Shown piece by piece: positions 1-5,147 of a DNA stretch of 5,147 nucleotides (position 1 is the stretch's first letter; the number at the start of each line of letters is the position of its first letter). The DNA is from an uncultured Clostridiaceae bacterium. GTDB taxonomy: Bacteria; Bacillota; Clostridia; Lachnospirales; Lachnospiraceae. The notes under the pieces are model-generated. The model was not told the origin of the DNA. It searched no databases and saw only the letters and a program-made list of their open reading frames with translations. Position numbers and translations under genes: made by a program. The DNA lies in assembly GCA_949841235.1 (NCBI GenBank), contig CATKZA010000153.1:1-5147 (forward strand), written 5' to 3'.

Positions 1-1131
1 CACCTTGGTCAGCAAGTTTACAGGGCCGCACACCGGGGCATTGGTCTTACTTTCATCAAAACTGCGGTATACGCCTTTCACATAAAACTGCACGTTGTAC
101 TCGCCTGACTTGGCATCCACCCGGTAAAAATGCTGTTTCCCGGAACGGACATAGTAGAGATTGATATCCTCCCAGCCATCTCCGTGATTCCCCAGGGAGT
201 CTCTCACGAGAACGGAGTTTTCTCCCGAACCCTTGGAGATAACCCAGACCAGCTTATCCGCAATGGCAATCTGAGGATTTGCATCATTCTCAATGGTTAC
301 CTGCACCATATCCCCATTCTTCACTTCCACCGTATTAGGGCTATTCGCGCTGCCGGCCAGGATGGTGTTGCCATCCGCAGACTTGATCTGTGGCCGCACG
401 TATACGTTGATCGTATCTGTGTATGTATTGGTTCCCTCCGTCCAGGACACCGTCAAAGTGGTAGGACCGGCACCCACGGCCTGGATCTTGGGGGCATCGC
501 TCCCCGCTCCCGGCGAAAAGCGAATCACGTCCGTATTGGCGCAAACCCACTCCGCCTGAGTTCCGTCACCGAAAGTCAGTTTCAGGAAATTGTTTCCCGC
601 ATCCCCGTTTCCGATGGGAACCGAAGTATCATAATTCATAATCAGAGATTTTCTCTCATCCTCCGGATAGATTTTGGAGAGATTGACCCCGGATACTCCA
701 TTCAGATACTCACTGATGGAGAACACGACATCCAAGGTCATGGTAACGGTATCGGCCGTTCCATCCGCATGGGCGATTTCCACCGTGATGGCCACCGTAC
801 CATTGTTGATCGCCTTGATGACCGCAGAGGGGCCGACCTTCGTCCCATCCGCCGCAGCGCCCTCAAATTTGGCGATATCGGTATTCGTACTAGTCCAGGT
901 ACAGACATCCGTACTCTGTATTCCCAACAAAGTATAGGTATCCGTCGCCCTTCGCATGGTGAACTGGCCGCCGCTGTTAATCTGATTGCCGGAACTGTCC
1001 AAAAAAGTATACTCTGCCGCCTGTGCCTCATTGTGCTGCCATGCAGCAAAAAAAACAGCAAAAACAAGAGAGAATACCGCAGCCAAGGCCAATCCCAACT
1101 TCCATTTCTTTTTCCTCGTCTTCTTACTCAT
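1..1131 (-). CDS. Secreted Ig-like (Big-type) domain protein, 3' end missing at window edge
   Basis: The minus-strand frame is open from the ATG at 1131 to base 1 (377 residues, no stop), so only the N-terminal part is visible. It begins with a clear Sec signal peptide: a basic n-region (SKKTRKKKWK), a hydrophobic core at about residues 12-31, and an AQA-A type signal peptidase I site near residues 36-39. No lipobox cysteine is seen. Residues of about 41-138 and 165-247 look like two beta-rich Ig-like units with the Big_2-like pattern 'W-x-S/C-x-N-T-D-I/V' (TWTSTNTDIAKF near 79-89, EWVCANTDVIRF near 194-205), each ending in a T-L/I-x-V strand. Residues 248-377 are another beta-rich stretch that I cannot assign. 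Cysteines lie at 77, 197 and 368. The start was chosen because AAGGAGG at 1138-1144 lies six bases upstream; in-frame ATGs at 1137, 1149 and 1170 are worse placed. The likely location is the cell surface or medium. The exact role and any C-terminal anchor are unknown. Confidence 0.8.
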   Translation of the reverse strand, partial: MSKKTRKKKWKLGLALAAVFSLVFAVFFAAWQHNEAQAAEYTFLDSSGNQINSGGQFTMRRATDTYTLLGIQSTDVCTWTSTNTDIAKFEGAAADGTKVGPSAVIKAINNGTVAITVEIAHADGTADTVTMTLDVVFSISEYLNGVSGVNLSKIYPEDERKSLIMNYDTSVPIGNGDAGNNFLKLTFGDGTQAEWVCANTDVIRFSPGAGSDAPKIQAVGAGPTTLTVSWTEGTNTYTDTINVYVRPQIKSADGNTILAGSANSPNTVEVKNGDMVQVTIENDANPQIAIADKLVWVISKGSGENSVLVRDSLGNHGDGWEDINLYYVRSGKQHFYRVDAKSGEYNVQFYVKGVYRSFDESKTNAPVCGPVNLLTKV

Positions 1132-1137
1132 CCCCAT

Positions 1138-1144
1138 CCTCCTT
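1138..1144 (-). promoter_or_regulatory. Ribosome binding site deciding the start of the Ig-like protein
   Basis: The minus strand reads AAGGAGG here, six bases before the ATG at 1131. It abuts another in-frame ATG (1137), which is too close to be used, and it lies downstream of two further in-frame ATGs (1149, 1170) that have no comparable site. This favours the start at 1131. Confidence 0.7.
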
Positions 1145-1315
1145 AACATGCCACCCGCATGCTGTAACATTGATCCAATGATTTTCCAGCAATCAATATA
1201 CGGCACACTTACTTCCTAATAATTATGTAAATCGCACCATCATGTACGTTTTCACTATATAGCAAACATCTCGTACTTTGCACCTTCTTCATTCTATCGC
1301 TGCACTATGTCAAAT

Positions 1316-1330
1316 GTGTGCTATTCACAC
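1316..1330. repeat. Short inverted repeat GTGTG-N5-CACAC
   Basis: A perfect five-base inverted repeat with a five-base spacer lies 35 bases past the yebC stop and directly upstream (minus-strand sense) of a TTGACA at 1308-1313. It could be an operator or a weak hairpin. It lacks a T-tract and is not a canonical terminator. At this length it could also be chance. Confidence 0.3.
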
Positions 1331-1365
1331 CGCTATATAATATATCGACATTTCAGGGCATAAAA

Positions 1366-2094
1366 TTACTCATCCCAATTATGATACACGCTCTGAACAT
1401 CGTCATCCTCGTCCAGAAGGTCAAGCGTCCGCTGCAGCTGGCGGATATCCCCCTCCTCCGTCAGCGTCACATAAGTCTGGGGGAGCATGGTCACCTCTGC
1501 GCTTGCCATGGCAATCTTCTCGGCCTCCAATGCCTGATGCACTGCGCCGAAATCTGCGGGAGCCGTAAGGATTTCAAAGGAATCCTCCTCCTCGGCAAAA
1601 TCCTCCGCTCCCGCATCCAGCGCAAGCATCATCAGATCGTCCGCATCCATCTCGCACTCTTCCTTGTCAATAATAATCTGCCCTTTCTCATCGAACATAT
1701 AAGAGACGCAGCCCTGGGTACCCACGCTCCCGCTCCCCTTGGTAAATGCATTCCTCACATTGCTGGCGGTGCGGTTCTTATTGTCCGTCAGCGCCTTCAC
1801 GATAATGGCCGTCCCGTTGGGACCGTAGCCCTCGTAAGTGACCTCCTCATAGTTGACGGCATCTATATCCCCGGCCGCCTTCTTGATGCCTCGCTCAATG
1901 GTATCATTTGGCATGTTATTCGCCTTGGCTTTGGCAATGACATCCCGGAGCTTGCCATTGTTCTCCGGATCCGGGCCCCCTTCCTTCACCGCCACGGCAA
2001 TTTCTCGCCCCAGCACGGTGAAGATCTTCCCCTTCGCCGCATCATTCTTCTCTTTCTTATGCTTAATATTAGAAAACTTTGAATGTCCTGACAT
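1366..2094 (-). CDS. yebC: YebC/PmpR (TACO1) family protein
   Basis: The product is 242 residues, the normal family length, and is full length. The N-terminus [20 protein letters not shown] is the family signature (the aromatic at position 7 is Phe, where many members have Trp). Other conserved stretches are [20 protein letters not shown] (23-42), the [20 protein letters not shown] block (56-75), [13 protein letters not shown] (87-99) and [19 protein letters not shown] (107-125). The acidic middle and C-terminal part is also typical. Family members have been described both as DNA-binding regulators (PmpR) and, for TACO1 and some bacterial members, as ribosome-associated translation factors; the sequence does not tell which applies here. 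It is cytoplasmic. The start at 2094 is set by GAGG at 2103-2106, eight bases upstream. An in-frame ATG at 2154 would add 20 residues unlike the family and is rejected. It stands alone between thiC and a surface-protein gene, with 144- and 234-base gaps. Confidence 0.95.
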   Translation of the reverse strand: MSGHSKFSNIKHKKEKNDAAKGKIFTVLGREIAVAVKEGGPDPENNGKLRDVIAKAKANNMPNDTIERGIKKAAGDIDAVNYEEVTYEGYGPNGTAIIVKALTDNKNRTASNVRNAFTKGSGSVGTQGCVSYMFDEKGQIIIDKEECEMDADDLMMLALDAGAEDFAEEEDSFEILTAPADFGAVHQALEAEKIAMASAEVTMLPQTYVTLTEEGDIRQLQRTLDLLDEDDDVQSVYHNWDE

Positions 2095-2161
2095 CTTTCC
2101 AACCTCATTTCTATGCAATAATCGTTCTGACAAAATGTTTCTATTCCCAGCCATTCATCTC

Positions 2162-2189
2162 ATCATAGGACAAAATGAGTGCCTGCAAA
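2162..2189 (-). promoter_or_regulatory. Candidate sigma-A promoter for yebC
   Basis: On the minus strand TTTGCA (2184-2189) and TATGAT (2162-2167) are separated by 16 bases. The -10 box matches five of six consensus bases and the -35 four of six. The transcript would start near 2155, about 60 bases before the yebC start codon. An alternative is the TATACT at 2191-2196, preceded by TGT, but it has no good -35 partner. Read-through from thiC is also possible, since I see no clear terminator after thiC. Confidence 0.4.
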
Positions 2190-2238
2190 TAGTATAACAA
2201 CTATTTATTGTATCACGTTTGAGGCCATCTGTCCAATC

Positions 2239-3546
2239 CTATTCGTCAAAGATGGAAACAATCTCACCATCCAAGATGCGGTTCATATTCTTCACCGCAC
2301 AGAAATTCCCGCACATGGAGCAGGTATCTTCCTTCTCTGGCTTTGCCTCCGCCCGGTACCGCCTTGCCTTCTCCGAATCAATAGACAGTTCAAACATCCG
2401 CTCCCAATCCAGATTCTTCCTGGCAACGCTCATCTCCCTGTCCCAATCCTTCGCTCCGGGAATTCCCTTGGCAATGTCTGCCGCATGAGCCGCAATCTTT
2501 GCCGCCACGATCCCCTCCTTCACGTCATCCACATCCGGCAGGCGGAGATGCTCCGCCGGAGTGACGTAGCAGAGGAAGGAGGCACCGTGGGATGCCGCAA
2601 CCGCCCCGCCGATGGCAGCCGTGATATGGTCATAGCCCGGCGCCACATCCGTCACCAAAGGCCCCAGCACATAGAAGGGCGCTCCCTGGCAGATGGTCTG
2701 CTGAATCTTCATATTGGCGGCGATCTGATCCAGAGGCATATGCCCCGGCCCCTCGATCATCACCTGGACATTCTTCTCCCACGCCCGCTTCGTCAGTTCT
2801 CCCAGAGTAATCAGTTCCTGTATCTGGGACACGTCCGAGGCATCCTCCAGACACCCGGGACGACAGGCATCCCCCAAGCTCATGGTCACATCATATTCCT
2901 GGCAGATATCCAGAATCCTGTCGTAATGCTCATAGAACGGATTTTCCTTCCCCGTCATCTCCATCCATGCAAAAATAATGGAACCGCCCCTGGACACGAT
3001 ATTCGTCAGCCGCTTCATCTCCTTAAAATGCTTGGCCGTCTCCTTATTAATGCCACAATGTATCGTCATGAAGTCCACGCCATCCTTTGCGTGCATTTCC
3101 ACAATGTCGAGCCACTCCTCCGTGGTAATCTCCTTCAGCGCCTTGTGATAATACACCACCGCATCATAGATAGGCACGGTGCCGATTACAGCCGGACATT
3201 CCCCGGTCAGCTTCCTGCGGAACTTCTGGGTATCCCCGAAGGAACTCAGGTCCATGATGGCCTCCGCCCCCATATCCACTGCGCTTCTCACCTTCTCCAT
3301 CTCCATGTCCAAATCCGTCCAGTCCCTGCTGGTTCCCAGATTCACATTGATTTTCGTGGAAAGCCTGTCTCCAATGCCGCAGGGGTCTATGCACCGATGC
3401 AATTTGTTGGCAGGGATAATAACCTGCCCCTTCGCTACCAAATCCATCAGCACGTCCTGGTCCATATGCTCCTTCTGAGCCACCCGCAGCAATTCCTTGG
3501 TCTTGATGCCCTTCCTGGCGGCATCCATCTGTGTCGTGTAATCCAT
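2239..3546 (-). CDS. thiC: Phosphomethylpyrimidine (HMP-P) synthase ThiC, short form
   Basis: ThiC is a radical SAM enzyme that rearranges aminoimidazole ribotide into HMP-P, the pyrimidine half of thiamine. The 435-residue product matches the short form of clostridia and archaea, and lacks the N-terminal domain of the roughly 610-630 residue proteobacterial and plant enzymes. Visible family blocks are [14 protein letters not shown] (1-14), [10 protein letters not shown] (66-75), [12 protein letters not shown] (95-106), the [10 protein letters not shown] block (121-130), [11 protein letters not shown] (185-195), [10 protein letters not shown] (223-232), EGPGHMPL (265-272) and [14 protein letters not shown] (302-315). 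His269 (EGPGH) and His333 (AEHL) correspond to the zinc-binding histidines. The C-terminal cluster motif is Cys409-X2-Cys412-X3-Cys416, binding the [4Fe-4S] cluster. The start at 3546 has AAAGGAGA seven bases upstream; an in-frame ATG at 3567 precedes this site and is rejected. A TPP riboswitch and terminator upstream support thiamine synthesis rather than the ThiC paralogue BzaF (benzimidazole synthesis). Confidence 0.96.
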   Translation of the reverse strand: MDYTTQMDAARKGIKTKELLRVAQKEHMDQDVLMDLVAKGQVIIPANKLHRCIDPCGIGDRLSTKINVNLGTSRDWTDLDMEMEKVRSAVDMGAEAIMDLSSFGDTQKFRRKLTGECPAVIGTVPIYDAVVYYHKALKEITTEEWLDIVEMHAKDGVDFMTIHCGINKETAKHFKEMKRLTNIVSRGGSIIFAWMEMTGKENPFYEHYDRILDICQEYDVTMSLGDACRPGCLEDASDVSQIQELITLGELTKRAWEKNVQVMIEGPGHMPLDQIAANMKIQQTICQGAPFYVLGPLVTDVAPGYDHITAAIGGAVAASHGASFLCYVTPAEHLRLPDVDDVKEGIVAAKIAAHAADIAKGIPGAKDWDREMSVARKNLDWERMFELSIDSEKARRYRAEAKPEKEDTCSMCGNFCAVKNMNRILDGEIVSIFDE

Positions 3547-3631
3547 GATCTCTCTCCTTTTCTGCAACTAAACTATTGAAGGTGTCAAGCCAGCACCAAT
3601 ACGGACTATCGACACCCGAATCCCATAGGGC

Positions 3632-3657
3632 AAAAAAACCGGATGAAAATCCGGTTT
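3632..3657 (-). terminator. Intrinsic terminator in the thiC leader
   Basis: In the transcript sense a perfect nine-base stem AAACCGGAT / ATCCGGTTT (3649-3657 with 3636-3644) encloses the tetraloop TTTC and runs into further T residues down to 3632, giving seven T in a row. It lies between the TPP riboswitch and thiC, so it is best read as the expression platform that stops transcription when TPP is bound. The stem would work only on the minus-strand transcript as a regulator of thiC. It also gives a stop point for read-through from nadK-argR. Confidence 0.9.
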
Positions 3658-3710
3658 CGCAATATGCGTCTCTTCTGATCTATATATGCTTCAAATACAT
3701 AGACAATCTG

Positions 3711-3790
3711 CATGCTCCCTTCGGCGGCATTATCCGCATCAGGTAACGGGTCGGATCCTATCCCTCTCAGCCTTGGCTCCCCGGACATAT
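3711..3790 (-). promoter_or_regulatory. TPP riboswitch (THI element) controlling thiC
   Basis: The minus strand carries the conserved TPP aptamer in order: GGGGAGCC (3780-3773 region), GGCTGAGA, a variable P3a hairpin GGAT-AGG-ATCC, GACCCG closing P2, then ACCTGAT, GCGGATAATGCCGC (P4/P5 with its GCGG/CCGC stem) and GAAGGGAGC. The outer P1 helix can form from AUGU (3788-3785) and GCAU (3715-3712). P3 is very short. This aptamer class binds thiamine pyrophosphate; the intrinsic terminator about 55 bases downstream and thiC after it indicate repression by transcription termination when TPP is plentiful. The exact ends are set by pairing and may be off by a few bases. Confidence 0.95.
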
Positions 3791-3797
3791 CTAAATC

Positions 3798-3826
3798 AGT
3801 ATAATATGTTTCAGTTCTTATGTCAA
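3798..3826 (-). promoter_or_regulatory. Sigma-A promoter of thiC
   Basis: A perfect -35 TTGACA (3821-3826) and TATACT -10 (3798-3803, five of six matches) are separated by the optimal 17 bases. Transcription would start near 3791, so that the TPP riboswitch begins almost at the RNA 5' end. The -35 box overlaps the argR stop codon: the TGA at 3823-3825 is inside TTGACA. No operator is visible beside it. Confidence 0.85.
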
Positions 3827-4287
3827 TGATCCATCTCTTCCTTCAGCAAACGGTCAATCCTAGCCATCACTTCCGGCACCTCCCCGGTAGAGCGGACGGC
3901 GCACATCACCGTGTCATCCCCCGCAATGCACCCCACCACCCCCGGCACCTCCAAATTGTCAATAGATGCGGCCACCGCCATGGCCATGCCTGATATGGTC
4001 TTAACCACCAGAAGGTTCTCCGCCTGATCCATGGAGAGAAAACCATCCTGCAATACCCGGATATATTTGTGGGCAAGATCCTGCTCCCTTTCCTGAAGCA
4101 TGGTATACTTCTGATGTATTCCATCCACGGAAACCTTCGTCAGCTTCAGCTCCCGGATATCCCTGGAAATGGTGGCCTGAGTCACGGGAAATCCAGCCTC
4201 CTCCAGACGCTCAGCCAGTTCATCCTGCGTCTCGATGGGATACTGCCCAATCAGTTCAATAATTTTTGCCCGGCGTTCTATCTTCAT
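3823..4287 (-). CDS. argR: Arginine repressor ArgR
   Basis: The product is 154 residues, the family norm. The N-terminal winged-helix DNA-binding domain (about 1-65) has the recognition motif VTQATISRDIRELKL (35-49). The C-terminal domain (about 75-154) is the hexamerisation and arginine-binding part, with VPGVVGCIAGDDTVM (114-128), where the Asp-Asp pair of GDDT contacts arginine in the family. ArgR-family proteins (AhrC in Bacillus) sense arginine, bind ARG boxes, repress arginine synthesis and may activate its breakdown. I saw no ARG box in this window. The start at 4287 is preferred because GGAGG (4296-4300) lies eight bases upstream; the in-frame GTG at 4296 overlaps that site and cannot use it. 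Only 12 bases separate it from the nadK stop, so the pair is probably one operon and translationally coupled. In many Clostridia recN follows argR; here thiC does. Confidence 0.96.
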   Translation of the reverse strand: MKIERRAKIIELIGQYPIETQDELAERLEEAGFPVTQATISRDIRELKLTKVSVDGIHQKYTMLQEREQDLAHKYIRVLQDGFLSMDQAENLLVVKTISGMAMAVAASIDNLEVPGVVGCIAGDDTVMCAVRSTGEVPEVMARIDRLLKEEMDH

Positions 4288-4295
4288 CGGCCGCA

Positions 4296-4300
4296 CCTCC
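4296..4300 (-). promoter_or_regulatory. Ribosome binding site of argR, touching the nadK stop codon
   Basis: The minus strand reads TAGGAGG, where TAG ends nadK and GGAGG is the Shine-Dalgarno for argR. The spacing of eight bases to ATG 4287 is ideal. The arrangement suggests translational coupling and rules out the GTG at 4294-4296 as a start. Confidence 0.85.
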
Positions 4301-5147
4301 TAGTCTCCGTTCAGCTTCTCCCGCATCCGCTCAAAAAAGCCAACCCCCGCCAGCTTAATCAGCTTCGTCTCCGCATGAGAAACCTGAATTTCCAGTTCAT
4401 CTCCCGTGGACAGTTCCCCCACATTTCTGCCGTCTACGGTAAATACCGCCTGATCCGTGCCGACCTCTTTCGTCCGCCCGATCTGCAAGCTGATTCTGTC
4501 AGCGGCATCCAGCACCAAGCTGCGTTTATTCAGGGAATGGGCGCAGATGGGCGTCACCACCATGGCATGAGTGCCCGGGGACATGACAGGCCCTCCGGCA
4601 GAGAGATTATACCCTGTGGAGCCGGTGGGAGTGGACACGATCAGCCCGTCTGCCCGATACACGTCCGCCAATTCCCCATTTACCAGCACCCTCACCGTAA
4701 TCAGGCGGCAATCCCCCCGCTTGCTGATTACCATGTCATTCAGGGCATAGCAGGAAGAGACGCTGTGAGCCTGATGAAACATCTTCTGCTCCTTTAACAT
4801 GATTCGGCTCTCCACCGTATACTCGTCCCCCATGAGACGCTCCAGAGCCTCATCCATCCTATTTTCCTCCACCTCCGTCAAAAATCCCAGATTGCCGGTA
4901 TTGATTCCCAGAATGGGCAGGTTCTTATGCACTAAGTCAATGGCAGCCTGAATAATCGTGCCATCTCCCCCCAGCACGATGGCACATTCCGTCTCCCCGG
5001 GTATATCTTCCACATCCGTAAAATGCCGAATGCCCCCGGAATCCCACATAGCATTCTCCAATACCTTGCAGGAGCATCCCCGACCTGTCAGAAATGCCAC
5101 CATATGCCTCACCTTGCTGGCATTATTGTATTTATCGCTATTAGTAA
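4300..5147 (-). CDS. nadK: NAD kinase, 5' end beyond the window
   Basis: NAD kinase phosphorylates NAD to NADP using ATP or polyphosphate in the cytoplasm. The visible 281 residues hold the family motifs: LGGDGTIIQAA (the GGDGT phosphate-binding loop at 5004-4972), GINTGNLGFLTEV, the ALNDMVI substrate motif, DGLIVSTPTGSTGYNLSAGGP and the TPICAHSLNKRSLVL block, followed by FTVDGR near the C-terminus. The frame stays open to the right edge and reads TNSDKYNNASK before a GTG at 5110-5112. This matches the usual N-terminal 'I/V-T-N-x-x-K' strand of NadK, so the real start lies a few codons upstream of base 5147 and the GTG is internal. Total length would then be near 290 residues, the family norm. 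It is followed by argR in the same probable operon. In clostridia the upstream neighbour is often a TlyA-type rRNA methyltransferase, which cannot be checked here. Confidence 0.95.
   Translation of the reverse strand, partial: TNSDKYNNASKVRHMVAFLTGRGCSCKVLENAMWDSGGIRHFTDVEDIPGETECAIVLGGDGTIIQAAIDLVHKNLPILGINTGNLGFLTEVEENRMDEALERLMGDEYTVESRIMLKEQKMFHQAHSVSSCYALNDMVISKRGDCRLITVRVLVNGELADVYRADGLIVSTPTGSTGYNLSAGGPVMSPGTHAMVVTPICAHSLNKRSLVLDAADRISLQIGRTKEVGTDQAVFTVDGRNVGELSTGDELEIQVSHAETKLIKLAGVGFFERMREKLNGD

Larger units (their letters stand above)
1132..1365. other. Gap between yebC and the Ig-like gene, no gene seen
   Basis: This 234-base AT-rich stretch separates the yebC stop codon from the start of the Ig-like gene. 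Apart from the ribosome binding site it holds a TTGACA on the minus strand at 1308-1313, but no good -10 box at the usual spacing, and a short inverted repeat at 1316-1330. I found no convincing intrinsic terminator for yebC, no riboswitch pattern that I recognise and no plausible small gene. A promoter for the Ig-like gene is expected here but I cannot place it. Confidence 0.5.

Noticed and set aside
130..1146. A 338-codon open frame on the plus strand
   Set aside because: It is antisense to the signal-peptide-bearing Ig-like gene, resembles no family, is rich in Ile/Arg/His as expected from a reverse-complement shadow, and has no good ribosome binding site.
1318..2082. A 254-codon open frame on the plus strand
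   Set aside because: It lies wholly opposite yebC and has no family resemblance.
2095..2154. N-terminal extension of YebC from the ATG at 2154
   Set aside because: The added 20 residues precede the invariant family N-terminus, and the strong ribosome binding site is at 2103-2106.
2239..3546. BzaF (5-hydroxybenzimidazole synthase) instead of ThiC
   Set aside because: BzaF is a ThiC paralogue, but the TPP riboswitch in the leader and the absence of cobamide genes favour ThiC.
2179..3579. A 466-codon open frame on the plus strand
   Set aside because: It is a shadow of thiC, with unusually high His/Leu/Pro and no recognisable motif; the minus-strand frame is unmistakably ThiC.
3583..3588. TTGACA on the minus strand just before thiC as a second promoter
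   Set aside because: No -10-like hexamer lies 15-19 bases downstream, and the thiC ribosome binding site follows almost at once.
3606..3788. A 60-codon open frame on the minus strand
   Set aside because: It is made of the TPP riboswitch and terminator and is not a gene.
4069..4797. A 242-codon open frame on the plus strand
   Set aside because: It spans the nadK-argR junction in antisense and has no family resemblance.

Overview
The window looks like a piece of a chromosome from a Clostridia-type Bacillota, most likely a Lachnospiraceae relative of moderate GC content. The reasons are the wording of the YebC, NadK, ArgR and short-form ThiC proteins, strong GGAGG-type ribosome binding sites, the adjacent nadK-argR pair, and a TPP riboswitch with a transcription terminator in front of thiC. 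All five genes I can support lie on the minus strand, so transcription runs from the right end of the window to the left. Long open frames on the plus strand are shadows of these genes.

From right to left: the window opens inside nadK (NAD kinase; its first few codons lie beyond the right edge). It is followed after a 12-base gap by argR (arginine repressor), whose ribosome binding site touches the nadK stop codon, so the two are almost certainly co-transcribed. Next comes a compact thiC control region: a near-consensus sigma-A promoter whose -35 box overlaps the argR stop codon, a TPP riboswitch starting almost at the predicted transcript 5' end, an intrinsic terminator, and then thiC (HMP-P synthase, short clostridial form). 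After a 144-base gap comes yebC (YebC/PmpR/TACO1 family). After a further 234-base gap comes the 5' part of a gene for a secreted protein with Ig-like (Big-type) repeats, which runs off the left edge without a stop.

Functionally the window is a set of housekeeping and metabolic genes (NADP synthesis, arginine regulation, thiamine pyrimidine synthesis, a YebC factor) next to one accessory surface or secreted protein. The clearest regulatory logic is at thiC: transcription starts at the promoter, TPP binding to the leader should favour the terminator, and thiC is made when TPP is scarce. I see no tRNA, rRNA, CRISPR, insertion sequence or phage feature, and no evidence for a wholly undescribed system. 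The least characterised item is the Ig-like protein, and the most informative detail is the thiC leader.
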